Assembly (NCBI RefSeq): GCF_902859745.1
Contig: NZ_CADIJW010000021.1
Coordinates: forward strand, 1-64,000
DNA from: Achromobacter dolens
Lineage (GTDB): Bacteria; Pseudomonadota; Gammaproteobacteria; Burkholderiales; Burkholderiaceae_B
DNA: 64,000 bases
Reading direction: 5' to 3'
Position numbers and translations under genes: made by a program. Under the pieces are notes generated by a model that was given only the letters and a program-made list of their open reading frames with translations, was not told where the DNA came from and did no database searches. This document shows, one piece after another, positions 25,229-35,682 of the stretch (positions are counted from its first letter, which is position 1; every line of letters begins with the position of its first letter).

Positions 25229-26191
25229 CTAGGCGGCGTCGCCGGCCGGTCCGAACCGCTCCGCCAGCCACGCGGGCGGCGGATGGGCGGCCAGGCGCGG
25301 TCCGGCGCGCAACAACGCCATGGGCAGCTCGCGGCCGACCAGCCCCGGCAGTCCGCGCAGGATGGCAAGCAGCGATTCGAGCGACACGCCCGTGCGCACG
25401 CCCATGCACTCGAACATGTGGACCAGTTCTTCGGTGTTGACGTTGCCGCTGGCGCCGGGCGCGTACGGGCAGCCGCCCAGGCCGCCGGCGGCGGCGTCGA
25501 AACGGGTGATGCCGGCCTGCCAGGCGGTGACGGCATTGGCCAGCGCCATGCCGCGCGTATTGTGCAGGTGGACGGTAAGCGCCACGCCCGGCAGGCGCCG
25601 CGCCGCGTCGGCGCACAGTTCGCCCACCTGATTGGGATAGGCCATGCCGGTGGTGTCGCACAGCGTGATGCCATTGGCGCCGGCATCGACCAGGCGGGCG
25701 GCCAGGTCCAAGACCTGTTCCGCCTGCACGTCGCCGTCGAAGGGACAGCCGAAGGCGGTCGACAGCGACACATTGCAGGGCGCGCCGGCGCGCGCGGCGG
25801 CGGCCAGCACCTGGCTGAGTTCGTCGAACGATTGCTGGCGGGTCATGCGCAGGTTGGCGCGGTTATGCGTCTCGCTGCAAGACATGACCAGGTTCATCTC
25901 GTCGACGCCGGCTTCCAGCGCCCGCTCCAGGCCGCGGATATTCGGCACCAGCGCGGTATAGATCACGCCGGTCCGGCGGCGGATGCCCTGCATCACGGCG
26001 CCGGCGTCGGCCAGGGCCGGAATCGCCTTGGGCGAGGTGAAGCTGGTGACTTCGATGCGGGCGAAGCCGCAATCGGACAACGCGTCGACGAAGGCGATCT
26101 TGTCTTCGGTCGGCACCATGCGCGCCTCGATCTGCAAGCCGTCGCGCGGGCCGACCTCGTTGATTTCCAGGACGGGGGAACCGGTGTTCAT
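25229..26191 (-). CDS. HMG-CoA lyase-like enzyme
   Basis: The 320-residue TIM-barrel lyase is of the HMGL family. The N-terminal EVGPRDGLQ contains the catalytic Arg-Asp pair. SFTSPKAIP follows, later LHNTRGMALAN carries metal-binding His residues, and GGLGGCPYAPGASGNVNTEELV carries the catalytic cysteine loop. Family members cleave 3-hydroxy-3-methylglutaryl-CoA or related hydroxyacyl-CoAs to acetyl-CoA and a keto acid. It lies between the CoA transferase upstream and the Bug binding protein downstream, which suggests activation of an imported acid to its CoA ester followed by cleavage. Confidence 0.85.
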   Translation of the reverse strand: MNTGSPVLEINEVGPRDGLQIEARMVPTEDKIAFVDALSDCGFARIEVTSFTSPKAIPALADAGAVMQGIRRRTGVIYTALVPNIRGLERALEAGVDEMNLVMSCSETHNRANLRMTRQQSFDELSQVLAAAARAGAPCNVSLSTAFGCPFDGDVQAEQVLDLAARLVDAGANGITLCDTTGMAYPNQVGELCADAARRLPGVALTVHLHNTRGMALANAVTAWQAGITRFDAAAGGLGGCPYAPGASGNVNTEELVHMFECMGVRTGVSLESLLAILRGLPGLVGRELPMALLRAGPRLAAHPPPAWLAERFGPAGDAA

Positions 26192-26231
26192 GAGCGCATC
26201 CTCGCTGCCGGATTAAGGGGAATGGCGCGGT

Positions 26232-27425
26232 TCATGCGATCACGCCGCGCGCCCGCAGCGCCTCGCGCTGTTCCGGGCTCAGGCCCGCTGCCGCCAGCAC
26301 CGCGTCGGTGTGCTCGCCCAGCGTCGGCGCACGCTCGCGCACCGCGCCCGGGTTGGCCGACAGGCACGGAAACACCGCCGGCATGTCCACGGCGATGCCG
26401 CTGGCGGCCTCCAGGCGGGTGATGGCGCCGCGCGCCTGGTAATGCGGATCGTGGGCGATGTCGGCCACGGAATAGATGCGGCCCGACGGCACGTCGGCCT
26501 CGCGCATGGCCTGCAACACCTCGTCGATGCTGCGTTCGGCGGTCCAGGCGCCGATGGCCTGGTCGATCTCGGCCACGCGGCGGGCGCGGCCGTCGTTGTG
26601 CGCCAGCTCGGGATCGCGGCCCAGGTCGTCGCGGCCGATGCGCGCCATCAGCCGGGTGTAGATGGCGTCGCCATTGCCCGCGATCAGCACATAGCCGTCG
26701 CGGCACGGATAAGCGTTGGACGGCGCGATGCCGGGCAACGATGCGCCGGCCGGTTCGCGCACGGCGCCAAACACCGAATACTCGGGCAGCAGGCTCTCGC
26801 TGAGGTTGAACAGGCTCTCGTACAGCGCCGCGTCGATGACCTGCCCCCGGCCGCCACGGGCATCGCGCTGGTACAGCGCCAGCAGCACGCCCAGCGCGCC
26901 ATGCAGACCGGCGATGGTGTCGCCCAGCGACAGGCCGGCGCGCACCGGCGCGCGGCCGGGCTCGCCATTCAGGTAGCGCAGGCCGGCCATGGCTTCGCCA
27001 ATCGCGGCAAAGCCCGGCTCGCGCGCCTTCGGTCCGGTCTGGCCGTAGCCGGAAATGCGCAGCATGATCAGGCGCGGGTTCAGCGCGTGCAGCGTCTCCC
27101 ACGACAGGCCCCACTTCTCCAGCGTGCCGGGACGGAAATTCTCGATCAGCACGTCGGCCTCGGCCGCCAACTGGCGCACGATGTCCTGGCCCTCGGGCTG
27201 GCGCAGGTCCACGCACACGGATTGCTTGTTGCGCGACTGGGCCTCCCACCACACCGAGGTGCCCTCGTGCAGCAGCCGCCATTTGCGCAGCGGGTCGCCC
27301 TGCCCCGGCGGTTCGATCTTGACGACCTGCGCGCCAAAGTCCGCCAGCGTCTTGGCGGCGAACGGCCCCGCGATGAGTTGTCCCAGTTCCAGCACGCGTA
27401 TGCCGGCGAGTATCTGCCCTGCCAT
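26232..27425 (-). CDS. CaiB/BaiF family (class III) CoA transferase
   Basis: The protein has 397 residues from ATG 27425 (MAGQILAGIRVLELG). Class III CoA-transferase blocks are VLELGQLIAGPFAAKTLADFGAQVVKIEPP, ENFRPGTLEKWGL and RISGYGQTGP. The catalytic Asp of this class is expected in SLGDTIAGLHGALGVLLAL. It would transfer CoA between a carboxylic acid and an acyl-CoA donor such as succinyl-CoA. It is 40 bases upstream of the HMG-CoA-lyase-like gene on the same strand, so the two probably form activation and cleavage steps of one pathway. Confidence 0.86.
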   Translation of the reverse strand: MAGQILAGIRVLELGQLIAGPFAAKTLADFGAQVVKIEPPGQGDPLRKWRLLHEGTSVWWEAQSRNKQSVCVDLRQPEGQDIVRQLAAEADVLIENFRPGTLEKWGLSWETLHALNPRLIMLRISGYGQTGPKAREPGFAAIGEAMAGLRYLNGEPGRAPVRAGLSLGDTIAGLHGALGVLLALYQRDARGGRGQVIDAALYESLFNLSESLLPEYSVFGAVREPAGASLPGIAPSNAYPCRDGYVLIAGNGDAIYTRLMARIGRDDLGRDPELAHNDGRARRVAEIDQAIGAWTAERSIDEVLQAMREADVPSGRIYSVADIAHDPHYQARGAITRLEAASGIAVDMPAVFPCLSANPGAVRERAPTLGEHTDAVLAAAGLSPEQREALRARGVIA

Positions 27426-27615
27426 GTCGCCTCCCGGGCGCATCCAACCGATGATGGCCCGCAGTGTGCGTCATCGCCCGGGGCGGCGGAATGGACGATT
27501 CGGGAAGGGGGCATTCCCGGATCGAGAAAGCCCGGCGCGGCGGCCGCGACCCGGCCGGACAGGCCGACCGATTGCCGGCCGCCACCAAGCGCTTTTTTTG
27601 CGTGCGAGCCGGCCT

Positions 27616-28527
27616 CTAGGCCGTGCCCGGGTCCTGCGCGCCGCGCAGATGCGCCAGCAACAGCCGCGCCGCCACCGGCAGCGCGTCGGCATCGCGCACA
27701 CCCAGCAGCAGCCAGCGGCGCGCCCAGTCGTCGGACAGGGCAATCAGGCGGATCGGCATGGAGCGCGCATGCGGCTCGGCCGCCAGCCGCGGCAGAATGC
27801 CGACCCCGCGCGTGGCGGCCACCATGCGGCAGATGGCGTCGAAGCTGCGCACCTGGATGCGCAGCCGCATGTCGCGGCCCAGCCGGCCGCTCTCGTCGGC
27901 CAGGCGGGTGGCCAGCGAGGTCGCGGGCGGCAGGCCGACGTAGTCGTAGGCCAGGGTATCGGCGAACGCCACGCTGACATGGCGCGCCAGCGGATGACGC
28001 TGCGGCACGATCAGCACCAGCTCGTCGAGCCGGTACGGCACGGTGGCCAGGCCCGCCGCCGGGGTGCGGTCCGCGAACACGCCGATGTCGGCGCGGTTCT
28101 CCAGCACGGCAGTGACGATGTCGCTGCTGTTCTGCTCTTCCAGGTCGATGCGCACGGCCGGGTGCGCTTCCATGAAGGACGCCAGATCTTCCGGCAGGAA
28201 CTGCGTCAGCGACGAGGTATTGGCGGCGATGCGCACCTGCCCGCGCACCCCCCGGGCATAGTCGGACAGGGTGCCCGCCATCTGCTCGACTTCCTGCAGC
28301 ACCCGCAGGGCATGGACCAGGCAGGCCTGGCCCGCCTCGGTCAGCTCGACGCCGGCCGCGTTGCGGTACAGCAGTTGGGTGTCCAGAGCGGCCTCCAGGT
28401 CCGAGATCCGCTTGCTGGCCGCCCCCACCGCCAGGTGCGACGCGCGCGCGCCGGCCGAGATGCTGCCCTGGCGGGCCACCGAGACGAAAAGCGAGAGCGT
28501 GACGAGGTCGATGCGGGCGATATTCAT
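27616..28527 (-). CDS. LysR-family transcriptional regulator
   Basis: The protein has 303 residues from ATG 28527 (MNIARIDLVTLSLFVSVARQGS). The N-terminal helix-turn-helix SISAGARASHLAVGAASKRISDLEAAL is followed by the ELTEAGQ linker and a two-lobe effector domain with ADIGVFADRTPA. The longer in-frame extension to 28896 overlaps trmB antisense and is rejected. It is transcribed in the same direction as, and 190 bases upstream of, the CoA-transferase unit, so it is the probable regulator of that unit even though the arrangement is not divergent. Confidence 0.83.
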   Translation of the reverse strand: MNIARIDLVTLSLFVSVARQGSISAGARASHLAVGAASKRISDLEAALDTQLLYRNAAGVELTEAGQACLVHALRVLQEVEQMAGTLSDYARGVRGQVRIAANTSSLTQFLPEDLASFMEAHPAVRIDLEEQNSSDIVTAVLENRADIGVFADRTPAAGLATVPYRLDELVLIVPQRHPLARHVSVAFADTLAYDYVGLPPATSLATRLADESGRLGRDMRLRIQVRSFDAICRMVAATRGVGILPRLAAEPHARSMPIRLIALSDDWARRWLLLGVRDADALPVAARLLLAHLRGAQDPGTA

Positions 28528-28678
28528 GATGGACGCGCGGCGCCAGGCGGACGCCGCGGCTGCACTATAGCGCGCGGACCCGGGGGGGGACCCGCCCCAT
28601 TCGATCGCCAGCGATAAGTCCCCATTTAAACCGAAACGCGGACTGCAGCCCGGCGGGGCTGCCACTACAATCCCGCCT

Positions 28679-30420
<1,742 letters not shown>

Positions 30421-30432
30421 GGAGACCGACCC

Positions 30433-30633
30433 ATGCACATCACCCTGAACGGCGACGCCCGTGAATTTCCGCTCGACACCACGGTGAACGAACTGCTCGA
30501 AACGCTGGGCTATGCCGGCAAGCGCGTGGCGGTGGAACGCAACGGCGAGATCGTGCCCAAGAGCCAGCACGCGCAGACCGCGCTGAGCGACGGCGACCAG
30601 ATCGAGATCGTTGTGGCGGTGGGCGGCGGCTGA
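30433..30633 (+). CDS. thiS: Thiamine-biosynthesis sulfur carrier ThiS
   Basis: The 66-residue ubiquitin-like protein ends in Gly-Gly-Gly after VVAVGGG, the C-terminus that is adenylated and thiocarboxylated by ThiF before thiazole synthesis. The N-terminus [12 protein letters not shown] and internal [13 protein letters not shown] are typical. A GGAGA ribosome site precedes ATG 30433. The usual next gene, thiG, is missing: a strong terminator follows 38 bases after the stop. Confidence 0.9.
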   Translation: MHITLNGDAREFPLDTTVNELLETLGYAGKRVAVERNGEIVPKSQHAQTALSDGDQIEIVVAVGGG

Positions 30634-30939
30634 CCCGCGGCGCGGCCGGCAAGCGGCGATCGCCCCCTGCAAAAGGGCTGCAGCAATGCAGCCCTTTTTT
30701 TCATCATCCTGACGGATGGCTAGCAACCTGTTACACGATTACCCCCCTCAGGCGACGACGTGGCGAGTCATAATCGTTGATGCTGGCGCGTCCGGGCCCG
30801 GCCCGGCAAACAGGCTTGAACGCCGCCGCCCCGCCCGCGGGACCACGGCAACGCCGGCATCGTGCGCAGAAGTCCAGGGACCGCGCGCCCTGACACGCAT
30901 CGCTCTTTCTCTCACCGCAACATAGACAAAGGAAACACG
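30634..30939. other. Non-coding gap between thiS and kbp
   Basis: The only supported element in these roughly 300 bases is the terminator at 30671-30701. The remainder presumably holds the kbp promoter. I see no convincing -35/-10 pair, repeat or small gene; a short open frame at 30716-30925 has no ribosome site and an unlikely composition. Confidence 0.5.
30671..30701 (+). terminator. Rho-independent terminator of trmB-pip-thiS
   Basis: AAAAGGGCTGCA (30671-30682), a GCAA tetraloop, and TGCAGCCCTTTT form a long stem running into seven Ts. It is a textbook intrinsic terminator. Because the stem begins with As it may also work in reverse. Confidence 0.9.
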
Positions 30940-31386
30940 ATGGGTCTGCTCAATTTCATCAAGGACGTTGGAGAAAAACTCTTCGGTGCCAGCGAAGCCA
31001 AGGCGGCCACGCCGGATGAGCTGAAGAAGGAACTCGACAAGCACGGCCTGAATGCCGATGGCCTGCAGATCTCGGTCGATGGCGACAAGGTCACCGTCAC
31101 GGGCGAGGCCGCCAACACCGAAGCCGCCGAGAAGATCGCGCTGGCGCTGGGCAACACCGTCGGCGTGGCCGCGGTGGACAACCAGTTGAAGGTCAAGCAG
31201 GCCGCGCCCGAGGCCAAGATGTACACGGTGCAGAAGGGCGACAACCTGTGGAAGATCGCCGAGGCGCAATACGGCAAGGGCCAGGGCGCCAAGAACACCC
31301 TGATCTTCGAGGCCAACAAGCCGATGCTGACCAGCCCCGACAAGATCTATCCGGGCCAGGTGCTGCGCATCCCGCCCCTGTCGTAA
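30940..31386 (+). CDS. kbp: Potassium-binding protein Kbp (BON-LysM, YgaU)
   Basis: The protein has 148 residues from ATG 30940, preceded by AAAGGA. The N-terminus MGLLNFIKDVGEKLF, a BON domain (about 25-85, with VTVTGEAANTEAAEKIALALGN) and a LysM domain (about 95-146, YTVQKGDNLWKIAEAQYGKG) match E. coli Kbp almost block for block, including the ending FEANKPMLTSPDKIYPGQVLRIP. Kbp is a soluble cytoplasmic K+ sensor. It stands alone, convergent with ffh. Confidence 0.92.
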   Translation: MGLLNFIKDVGEKLFGASEAKAATPDELKKELDKHGLNADGLQISVDGDKVTVTGEAANTEAAEKIALALGNTVGVAAVDNQLKVKQAAPEAKMYTVQKGDNLWKIAEAQYGKGQGAKNTLIFEANKPMLTSPDKIYPGQVLRIPPLS

Positions 31387-31455
31387 GCCACGAAACAGAA
31401 TGGGCCCTCGCGGGCCCGTATCGCGGCGCAGAACCCCCTGCCTGCCGCGATGATT

Positions 31456-31485
31456 TGGCCAGGCGCAATGCCTGGCCATTTTTTT
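31456..31485 (+). terminator. Rho-independent terminator after kbp
   Basis: TGGCCAGGC (31456-31464) pairs with GCCTGGCCA (31470-31478) around GCAAT and runs into seven Ts. A second small stem, GGGCCC-TCGC-GGGCCC, lies at 31402-31417 just after the stop codon. Confidence 0.88.
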
Positions 31486-31563
31486 GGCGGAAATCCCGGG
31501 GGCAAGCGCCCGCGGTCAGCGGCAGCCCCGAGGGCACCCCGCCGCCGGGCGCCGGCGCGCCGG

Positions 31564-32970
31564 TCAGCCCTTCATGAAGCGGCCCATGCCCTTCATTCCG
31601 CCCATGGCGCGCATCATCTTGGCCATGCCACCCTTCTTCATCTGCTTCATCATGCCCTGCATCTGCTCGAACTGGGCCAGCAGGCGGTTGACTTCCTGCA
31701 CCGGCACGCCCGACCCCGCCGCGATGCGGCGCTTGCGCGAGGCCTTGATGAGTTCAGGCTTGGCACGCTCGGCAGCCGTCATGGAATTGAGGATGCCCTC
31801 GGTGCGGCGCAACTGCTTTTCCGCCTGGCCGCCCTGCAACTGGCCGGCGGCCTGCTGGAACTGGGCCGGCAGCTTTTCCAGCAGCGAGCCCATGTCGCCC
31901 AGCTTCTTGACCTGGCCGAGCTGGTCGCGGAAGTCGTTCAGGTCGAACTTGTTGCCCGACTTGATCTTGGCCGCCAGCTTCTGGGCTTCGGCGATGTCGA
32001 TGTTCTTCTGGGCCTGCTCGACCAGCGAGACGATGTCGCCCATGCCCAGCACGCGCTGCGCCATGCGCTCGGGGTAGAACGGCTCCAGGCCGTCCAGCTT
32101 TTCCGAGACGCCGACGAACTTGAGCGGCTTGCCGGTGACGTGACGCACCGACAGCGCCGCGCCGCCGCGGGCGTCGCCGTCCAGCTTGGTCAGCACCACA
32201 CCGGTCAGCGGCAGCGCCTCGGCGAAGGCGCGGGCGGTGTTGACCGCGTCCTGGCCCTGCATGGCGTCGACCACGAACAGCGTTTCGACCGGCTTGACCA
32301 GGTCATGCAGCGCGCGGATCTCGCGCATCATGGCCTCGTCGATGCCCAGGCGGCCGGCCGTGTCCAGGATCAGCACGTCGTAGTGGTGACGGCGGGCATG
32401 GTCGACCGCGTTGCGGGCGATGTCCTCGGGCTTCTGGCTGGGGTCGCTTGGCAGGAAATCGACGCCGACCTGCGCCGCCACGCTCTTCAACTGGTCGATG
32501 GCGGCCGGGCGGTAAACGTCGGCGGACACCACCAGCACCTTCTTCTTGCCGGTCTTGCGGCCGTGCTGGGTGTGCTGGCCTTCGCTCAGCCAGCGGGCCA
32601 GCTTGCCGGTGGTGGTGGTCTTGCCCGCGCCCTGCAGGCCGGCCATCAGGATGACGGCGGGCGGCTGCACGGCCAGCGACAGTTCGCCGGAATCGGCGCC
32701 CAGGTCGCCGCCCATGAGGGCGGTCAGTTCCTTGTGGACCACGCCCACCAGGGCCTGGCCGGGGCTGAGGCTGCTGGCGACTTCTTCGCCCAGCGCCTTT
32801 TCCTTGACCCGGGCGACGAAATCGCGCACCACGGGCAGCGCCACGTCGGCTTCCAGCAGGGCCATGCGCACTTCGCGCAGCATTTCCTGGGTGTTGGCCT
32901 CGGTCAGGCGGGCTTCGCCGCGCAGTGTCTTGACGACGCGCGACAGGCGTTGAGTTAGGTTATCGAGCAT
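31564..32970 (-). CDS. ffh: Signal recognition particle protein Ffh
   Basis: The 468-residue SRP54 GTPase has an N-terminal helical bundle (1-90) and a G domain with P-loop GLQGAGKTTTTGK, SADVYRPAAIDQLK, DTAGR and TKLDGDARGG. The C-terminal M domain is rich in methionine, ending in MQGMMKQMKKGGMAKMMRAMGGMKGMGRF, which binds 4.5S RNA and signal peptides. It is of normal length, begins at ATG 32970 and is divergent from the cytochrome c assembly gene. No 4.5S RNA gene was recognised in the window. Confidence 0.96.
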   Translation of the reverse strand: MLDNLTQRLSRVVKTLRGEARLTEANTQEMLREVRMALLEADVALPVVRDFVARVKEKALGEEVASSLSPGQALVGVVHKELTALMGGDLGADSGELSLAVQPPAVILMAGLQGAGKTTTTGKLARWLSEGQHTQHGRKTGKKKVLVVSADVYRPAAIDQLKSVAAQVGVDFLPSDPSQKPEDIARNAVDHARRHHYDVLILDTAGRLGIDEAMMREIRALHDLVKPVETLFVVDAMQGQDAVNTARAFAEALPLTGVVLTKLDGDARGGAALSVRHVTGKPLKFVGVSEKLDGLEPFYPERMAQRVLGMGDIVSLVEQAQKNIDIAEAQKLAAKIKSGNKFDLNDFRDQLGQVKKLGDMGSLLEKLPAQFQQAAGQLQGGQAEKQLRRTEGILNSMTAAERAKPELIKASRKRRIAAGSGVPVQEVNRLLAQFEQMQGMMKQMKKGGMAKMMRAMGGMKGMGRFMKG

Positions 32971-33076
32971 GAGAGGCGTTTCCGCTTAAACTAGTTGATT
33001 GAACGGTGGCCGCAGGCGCGGATTCTGCGCTGTCGGGCGGCATGCGCCCCCAGGCCCCATCCAGACAACGGTTTCT

Positions 33077-33919
33077 ATGTCACTAGGCATTGTATTTCAC
33101 ACAGCGGCCGCCTTGGCGTACGCCGTGCTGGGAGGGTCCCTCTGGATCCGCCTGGCGGGCGCCGGGGAAGTCGAGCAAACGGGCAAAGTCGCTCGTCTGT
33201 GCCTGCTGGGAGCCCTGGTTCTCCATGGAATCGGGCTGCAACAGTCCATGCTGGGGGCCCCGCACCTGTTCATCGGGTGGGCGCTGGCCCTGTCTGCCGC
33301 CATCTGGCTGGGCATGGTCGTCTTCTGGCTCGAAAGCCTGCTGGTGCGCATCGACGGCCTGCAATTGCTGCTGCTGCCGGCCGCCACCCTGGCCAGCGGC
33401 CTGGCAGCCCTGTTCCCCCAGGGACAATTCGTGCCCCATGCCGACAACGCCTGGCTGCGCGTGCATTTGCTGATCGCGCTGGGCGCCTACGGGCTGATCA
33501 CCATCGCCGCCCTGCACGCCATGCTGATGGCGCTGCTCGACCGCCACCTGCACCGCCCCCTGGACGCCCCCGCCGAACGCAGCATCATCGGCCGCGTGCT
33601 GGACTCGCAGCCGCCGCTGCTGGTGCAGGAACAACTGCTGTTCCGCATCATCTGGATCGGCTTCGTGGTGCTGACCCTGGCCGTCGGCTCGGGCTCCATC
33701 GCCTCCATGAAGCTCACCGGCCAGATCCTGCCGTTCGACCACAAGACCGTCTTCACCCTGCTGTCCTGGTTCACCTTCGGCGTGCTGCTGGCCGGGCGCC
33801 ACATCTGGGGCTGGCGCGGCCGCGTCGCCCTGCGCTGGACCCTGACGGGGTTCGGTTTCCTGATCCTGGCCTACACCGGCAGCCGGTTCGTGCTGGAAGT
33901 CATTCTGCATCGAGGCTGA
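33077..33919 (+). CDS. Cytochrome c assembly (CcsA/YpjD-like) membrane protein
   Basis: The protein has 280 residues with about eight membrane helices from ATG 33077. It is of the CcmC/CcsA superfamily: conserved His residues sit in HLLIALGAYGLITIAALHA and in HKTVFTLLSWFTFGVLLAGRHIWGWRG. The usual tryptophan-rich heme loop is not obvious, as in YpjD-type proteins. It is found next to ffh in many proteobacteria. It may take part in cytochrome c or membrane-protein maturation. GTG of the next gene follows after one base. Confidence 0.82.
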   Translation: MSLGIVFHTAAALAYAVLGGSLWIRLAGAGEVEQTGKVARLCLLGALVLHGIGLQQSMLGAPHLFIGWALALSAAIWLGMVVFWLESLLVRIDGLQLLLLPAATLASGLAALFPQGQFVPHADNAWLRVHLLIALGAYGLITIAALHAMLMALLDRHLHRPLDAPAERSIIGRVLDSQPPLLVQEQLLFRIIWIGFVVLTLAVGSGSIASMKLTGQILPFDHKTVFTLLSWFTFGVLLAGRHIWGWRGRVALRWTLTGFGFLILAYTGSRFVLEVILHRG

Positions 33920-33920
33920 C

Positions 33921-34187
33921 GTGGGCAAACTGCTGTTCTGGATCGTCATCATCATCGGCGTGCTCTTTGTGGCCCGCATCGCCGGCCGCATGGCCGCCGC
34001 CCGCCAGGATTCCCCCGCCAGCGCCAAGCCGCGCGCCACGCCCAACCCGCCCGCCACCGGCGCGCCGGAGGCCATGGTCCGCTGCGCCCACTGCGGCATC
34101 CACCTGCCGCGTTCCGAGGCCCTGCTGCAGGGCGGCCAGACCTGGTGCAGCCAGGAACACGCCCGGCTGGGACCGGCGGCGAAATAA
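33921..34187 (+). CDS. PP0621-type small membrane protein with Cys/His metal-binding tail
   Basis: The 88-residue protein uses a GTG start one base after the preceding stop. It has one N-terminal membrane helix (residues 4-20), a Pro/Ala-rich linker and a C-terminal MVRCAHCGIHLPRSEALLQGGQTWCSQEHARL. This has a CxxC, a later Cys and His residues suited to bind zinc. Proteins of this layout regularly follow the CcsA-like gene beside ffh and ampD. Function is not established. Confidence 0.78.
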   Translation: MGKLLFWIVIIIGVLFVARIAGRMAAARQDSPASAKPRATPNPPATGAPEAMVRCAHCGIHLPRSEALLQGGQTWCSQEHARLGPAAK

Positions 34188-34226
34188 AAGGCGGGTCTGA
34201 GCGACTGGCCGGCCCGGATCCGCGGG

Positions 34227-34266
34227 CCCGCCATCCCGCCATCCCGCCATTCCGCCATCCCGCCAG
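34227..34266. repeat. Five tandem 8-bp repeats (CCCGCCAT)
   Basis: The unit CCCGCCAT is repeated five times, the fourth copy changed to TCCGCCAT and the last ending in AG. It is in the 208-base gap between the small membrane protein and ampD, about 130 bases upstream of the ampD start. Length variation by strand slippage is possible. Confidence 0.8.
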
Positions 34267-34395
34267 CCAGCCCGGAGAGGCTCGCCCATCACAGGACGCA
34301 ACGACAGCACCGCCCCCGGGTGGGCCCGGCCCTCATTCGCCCCCTTTTCACACGCACGGCATAATGCACGTTGGATACCAACCTGCTTTCCTCCC

Positions 34396-34974
34396 ATGCC
34401 CCTGCTTCTGGATCGACATGGCTGGCTGGCGCCGGCCCCGGGCGTTTCCCGGCTGCCCTCCCCCAACTGCGACGCGCGTCCCCAGGACGCCCAGGTGTCG
34501 CTGCTGGTGCTGCACAACATCAGCCTGCCGCCCGGCCAATTCGGCGGCCCCGAGGTGGCCGGCCTGTTCCTGAACACGCTGGACTACGGCTCGCACCCCT
34601 GGCTGGAACGCCTGCGCGGCCTGCGGGTATCGGCGCATTTCTTCATCCGCCGCGACGGCCGCATCGTGCAGTTCGTCTCCACCGATGCGCGCGCCTGGCA
34701 TGCCGGCGTCTCGCGCTTCGCCGGCCGCGAGCGCTGCAACGATTTCTCCATTGGCATCGAGCTGGAAGGCACCGACACGCTGCCCTACACTGACGAACAG
34801 TACCTGGCCCTGCGCCGGCTGACGCCGGTGCTGCGCGCACGCTACCCCCTGGCGGCCGCCTGGGGCCACGAACACATCGCGCCGGGCCGCAAGACCGACC
34901 CGGGGCCCGCTTTCAACTGGACGCGCTTCGGGCGCGACAGCGGCTTTGCGCGGCGGCAGTTGCCGCCCGTCTGA
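34396..34974 (+). CDS. ampD: 1,6-anhydro-N-acetylmuramyl-L-alanine amidase AmpD
   Basis: The 192-residue cytosolic zinc amidase recycles peptidoglycan. The first zinc His is in LVLHNISLPPG. RVSAHFFIRRDGRIVQFV and RAWHAGVSRFAGRERCNDFSIGIELEG follow, with a later HEHIAPGRKTDPGPAF carrying the remaining ligands. It hydrolyses the stem peptide from anhydromuropeptides and so keeps beta-lactamase inducers low. It is monocistronic or followed by the GST gene after 18 bases. Confidence 0.93.
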   Translation: MPLLLDRHGWLAPAPGVSRLPSPNCDARPQDAQVSLLVLHNISLPPGQFGGPEVAGLFLNTLDYGSHPWLERLRGLRVSAHFFIRRDGRIVQFVSTDARAWHAGVSRFAGRERCNDFSIGIELEGTDTLPYTDEQYLALRRLTPVLRARYPLAAAWGHEHIAPGRKTDPGPAFNWTRFGRDSGFARRQLPPV

Positions 34975-34992
34975 CCCTTACAAGGACCGGTT

Positions 34993-35613
34993 ATGTTGAA
35001 GATCTGGGGACGGCTGACGTCCGTCAATGTGCAGAAAGTGATGCTGGCCGTGCGCGAACTGGCGCTGCCGCACACCTTCATCGAGGCCGGCGGCCCGTTC
35101 GGCGTGGTCGACACGCCCGAGTACGCCAAAATCAACCCCAACCGCACCGTGCCCGCCATCGACGACGGCGGTTTCGTGCTGTGGGAATCGAACGCCATCG
35201 TGCGCTACCTGGCCGCCCGCTACGGCGCTGGCACCCTCTGGCCCGACGACGTCTGTCTGCGCGCCGACGCCGACCGCTGGATGGACTGGCAGACCACCGA
35301 ATGGCAGGGCGCCATGGGCCCGGCCTTCCTGGGCCTGATCCGTACGCCGGAAGCCAAGCGCGACCACGCCGCCATCGAGCTGTCGGTCAAGCGCAGCAAT
35401 GCCCGCGCGCAGATTCTGGACCAGGCGCTGCAAGGCCGCGAGTTCATCGCCGGCCGCCACCTCACCATGGGCGACATCGCCCTGGTGTGCTCGGCGCACC
35501 GCTGGCTGGCGCTGCCGATCGAGCGGCCGGACACCCCGGCGCTGTCGGCGTGGTACCGGCGCGTGATGATGCGACCGGCGCCGCAGGGGGTGTTGACGTT
35601 GCCGTTGGAATAG
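34993..35613 (+). CDS. Glutathione S-transferase family protein
   Basis: The protein has 206 residues. The N-terminal thioredoxin-like domain (1-80) has LTSVNVQKVMLAVRELALPHTFIEAGG, the cis-Pro in NRTVPAIDDGG and the glutathione-binding WESNAIVRYLAARY. The helical C-terminal domain contains GRHLTMGDIALVCSAHRWL. The active-site residue is probably Ser 10 or Asn 12. Substrate is not predictable. It is 18 bases after ampD, so it may be co-transcribed, but the functions are unrelated. Confidence 0.87.
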   Translation: MLKIWGRLTSVNVQKVMLAVRELALPHTFIEAGGPFGVVDTPEYAKINPNRTVPAIDDGGFVLWESNAIVRYLAARYGAGTLWPDDVCLRADADRWMDWQTTEWQGAMGPAFLGLIRTPEAKRDHAAIELSVKRSNARAQILDQALQGREFIAGRHLTMGDIALVCSAHRWLALPIERPDTPALSAWYRRVMMRPAPQGVLTLPLE

Positions 35614-35682
35614 CAGCCCCGGCAGGCGAAGGCATGCAACTGCACGCCTTCAGCCCCCCGGGCATTCGGGGCGCATTTTGAT

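Noticed and set aside
30716-30925. 69-codon frame between thiS and kbp
   Set aside because: No ribosome site, no recognisable protein features, and it lies across the expected kbp promoter.
34227-34266. Short repeats as a possible CRISPR array
   Set aside because: Units are eight bases, directly adjacent and without spacers; no cas genes exist in the window.
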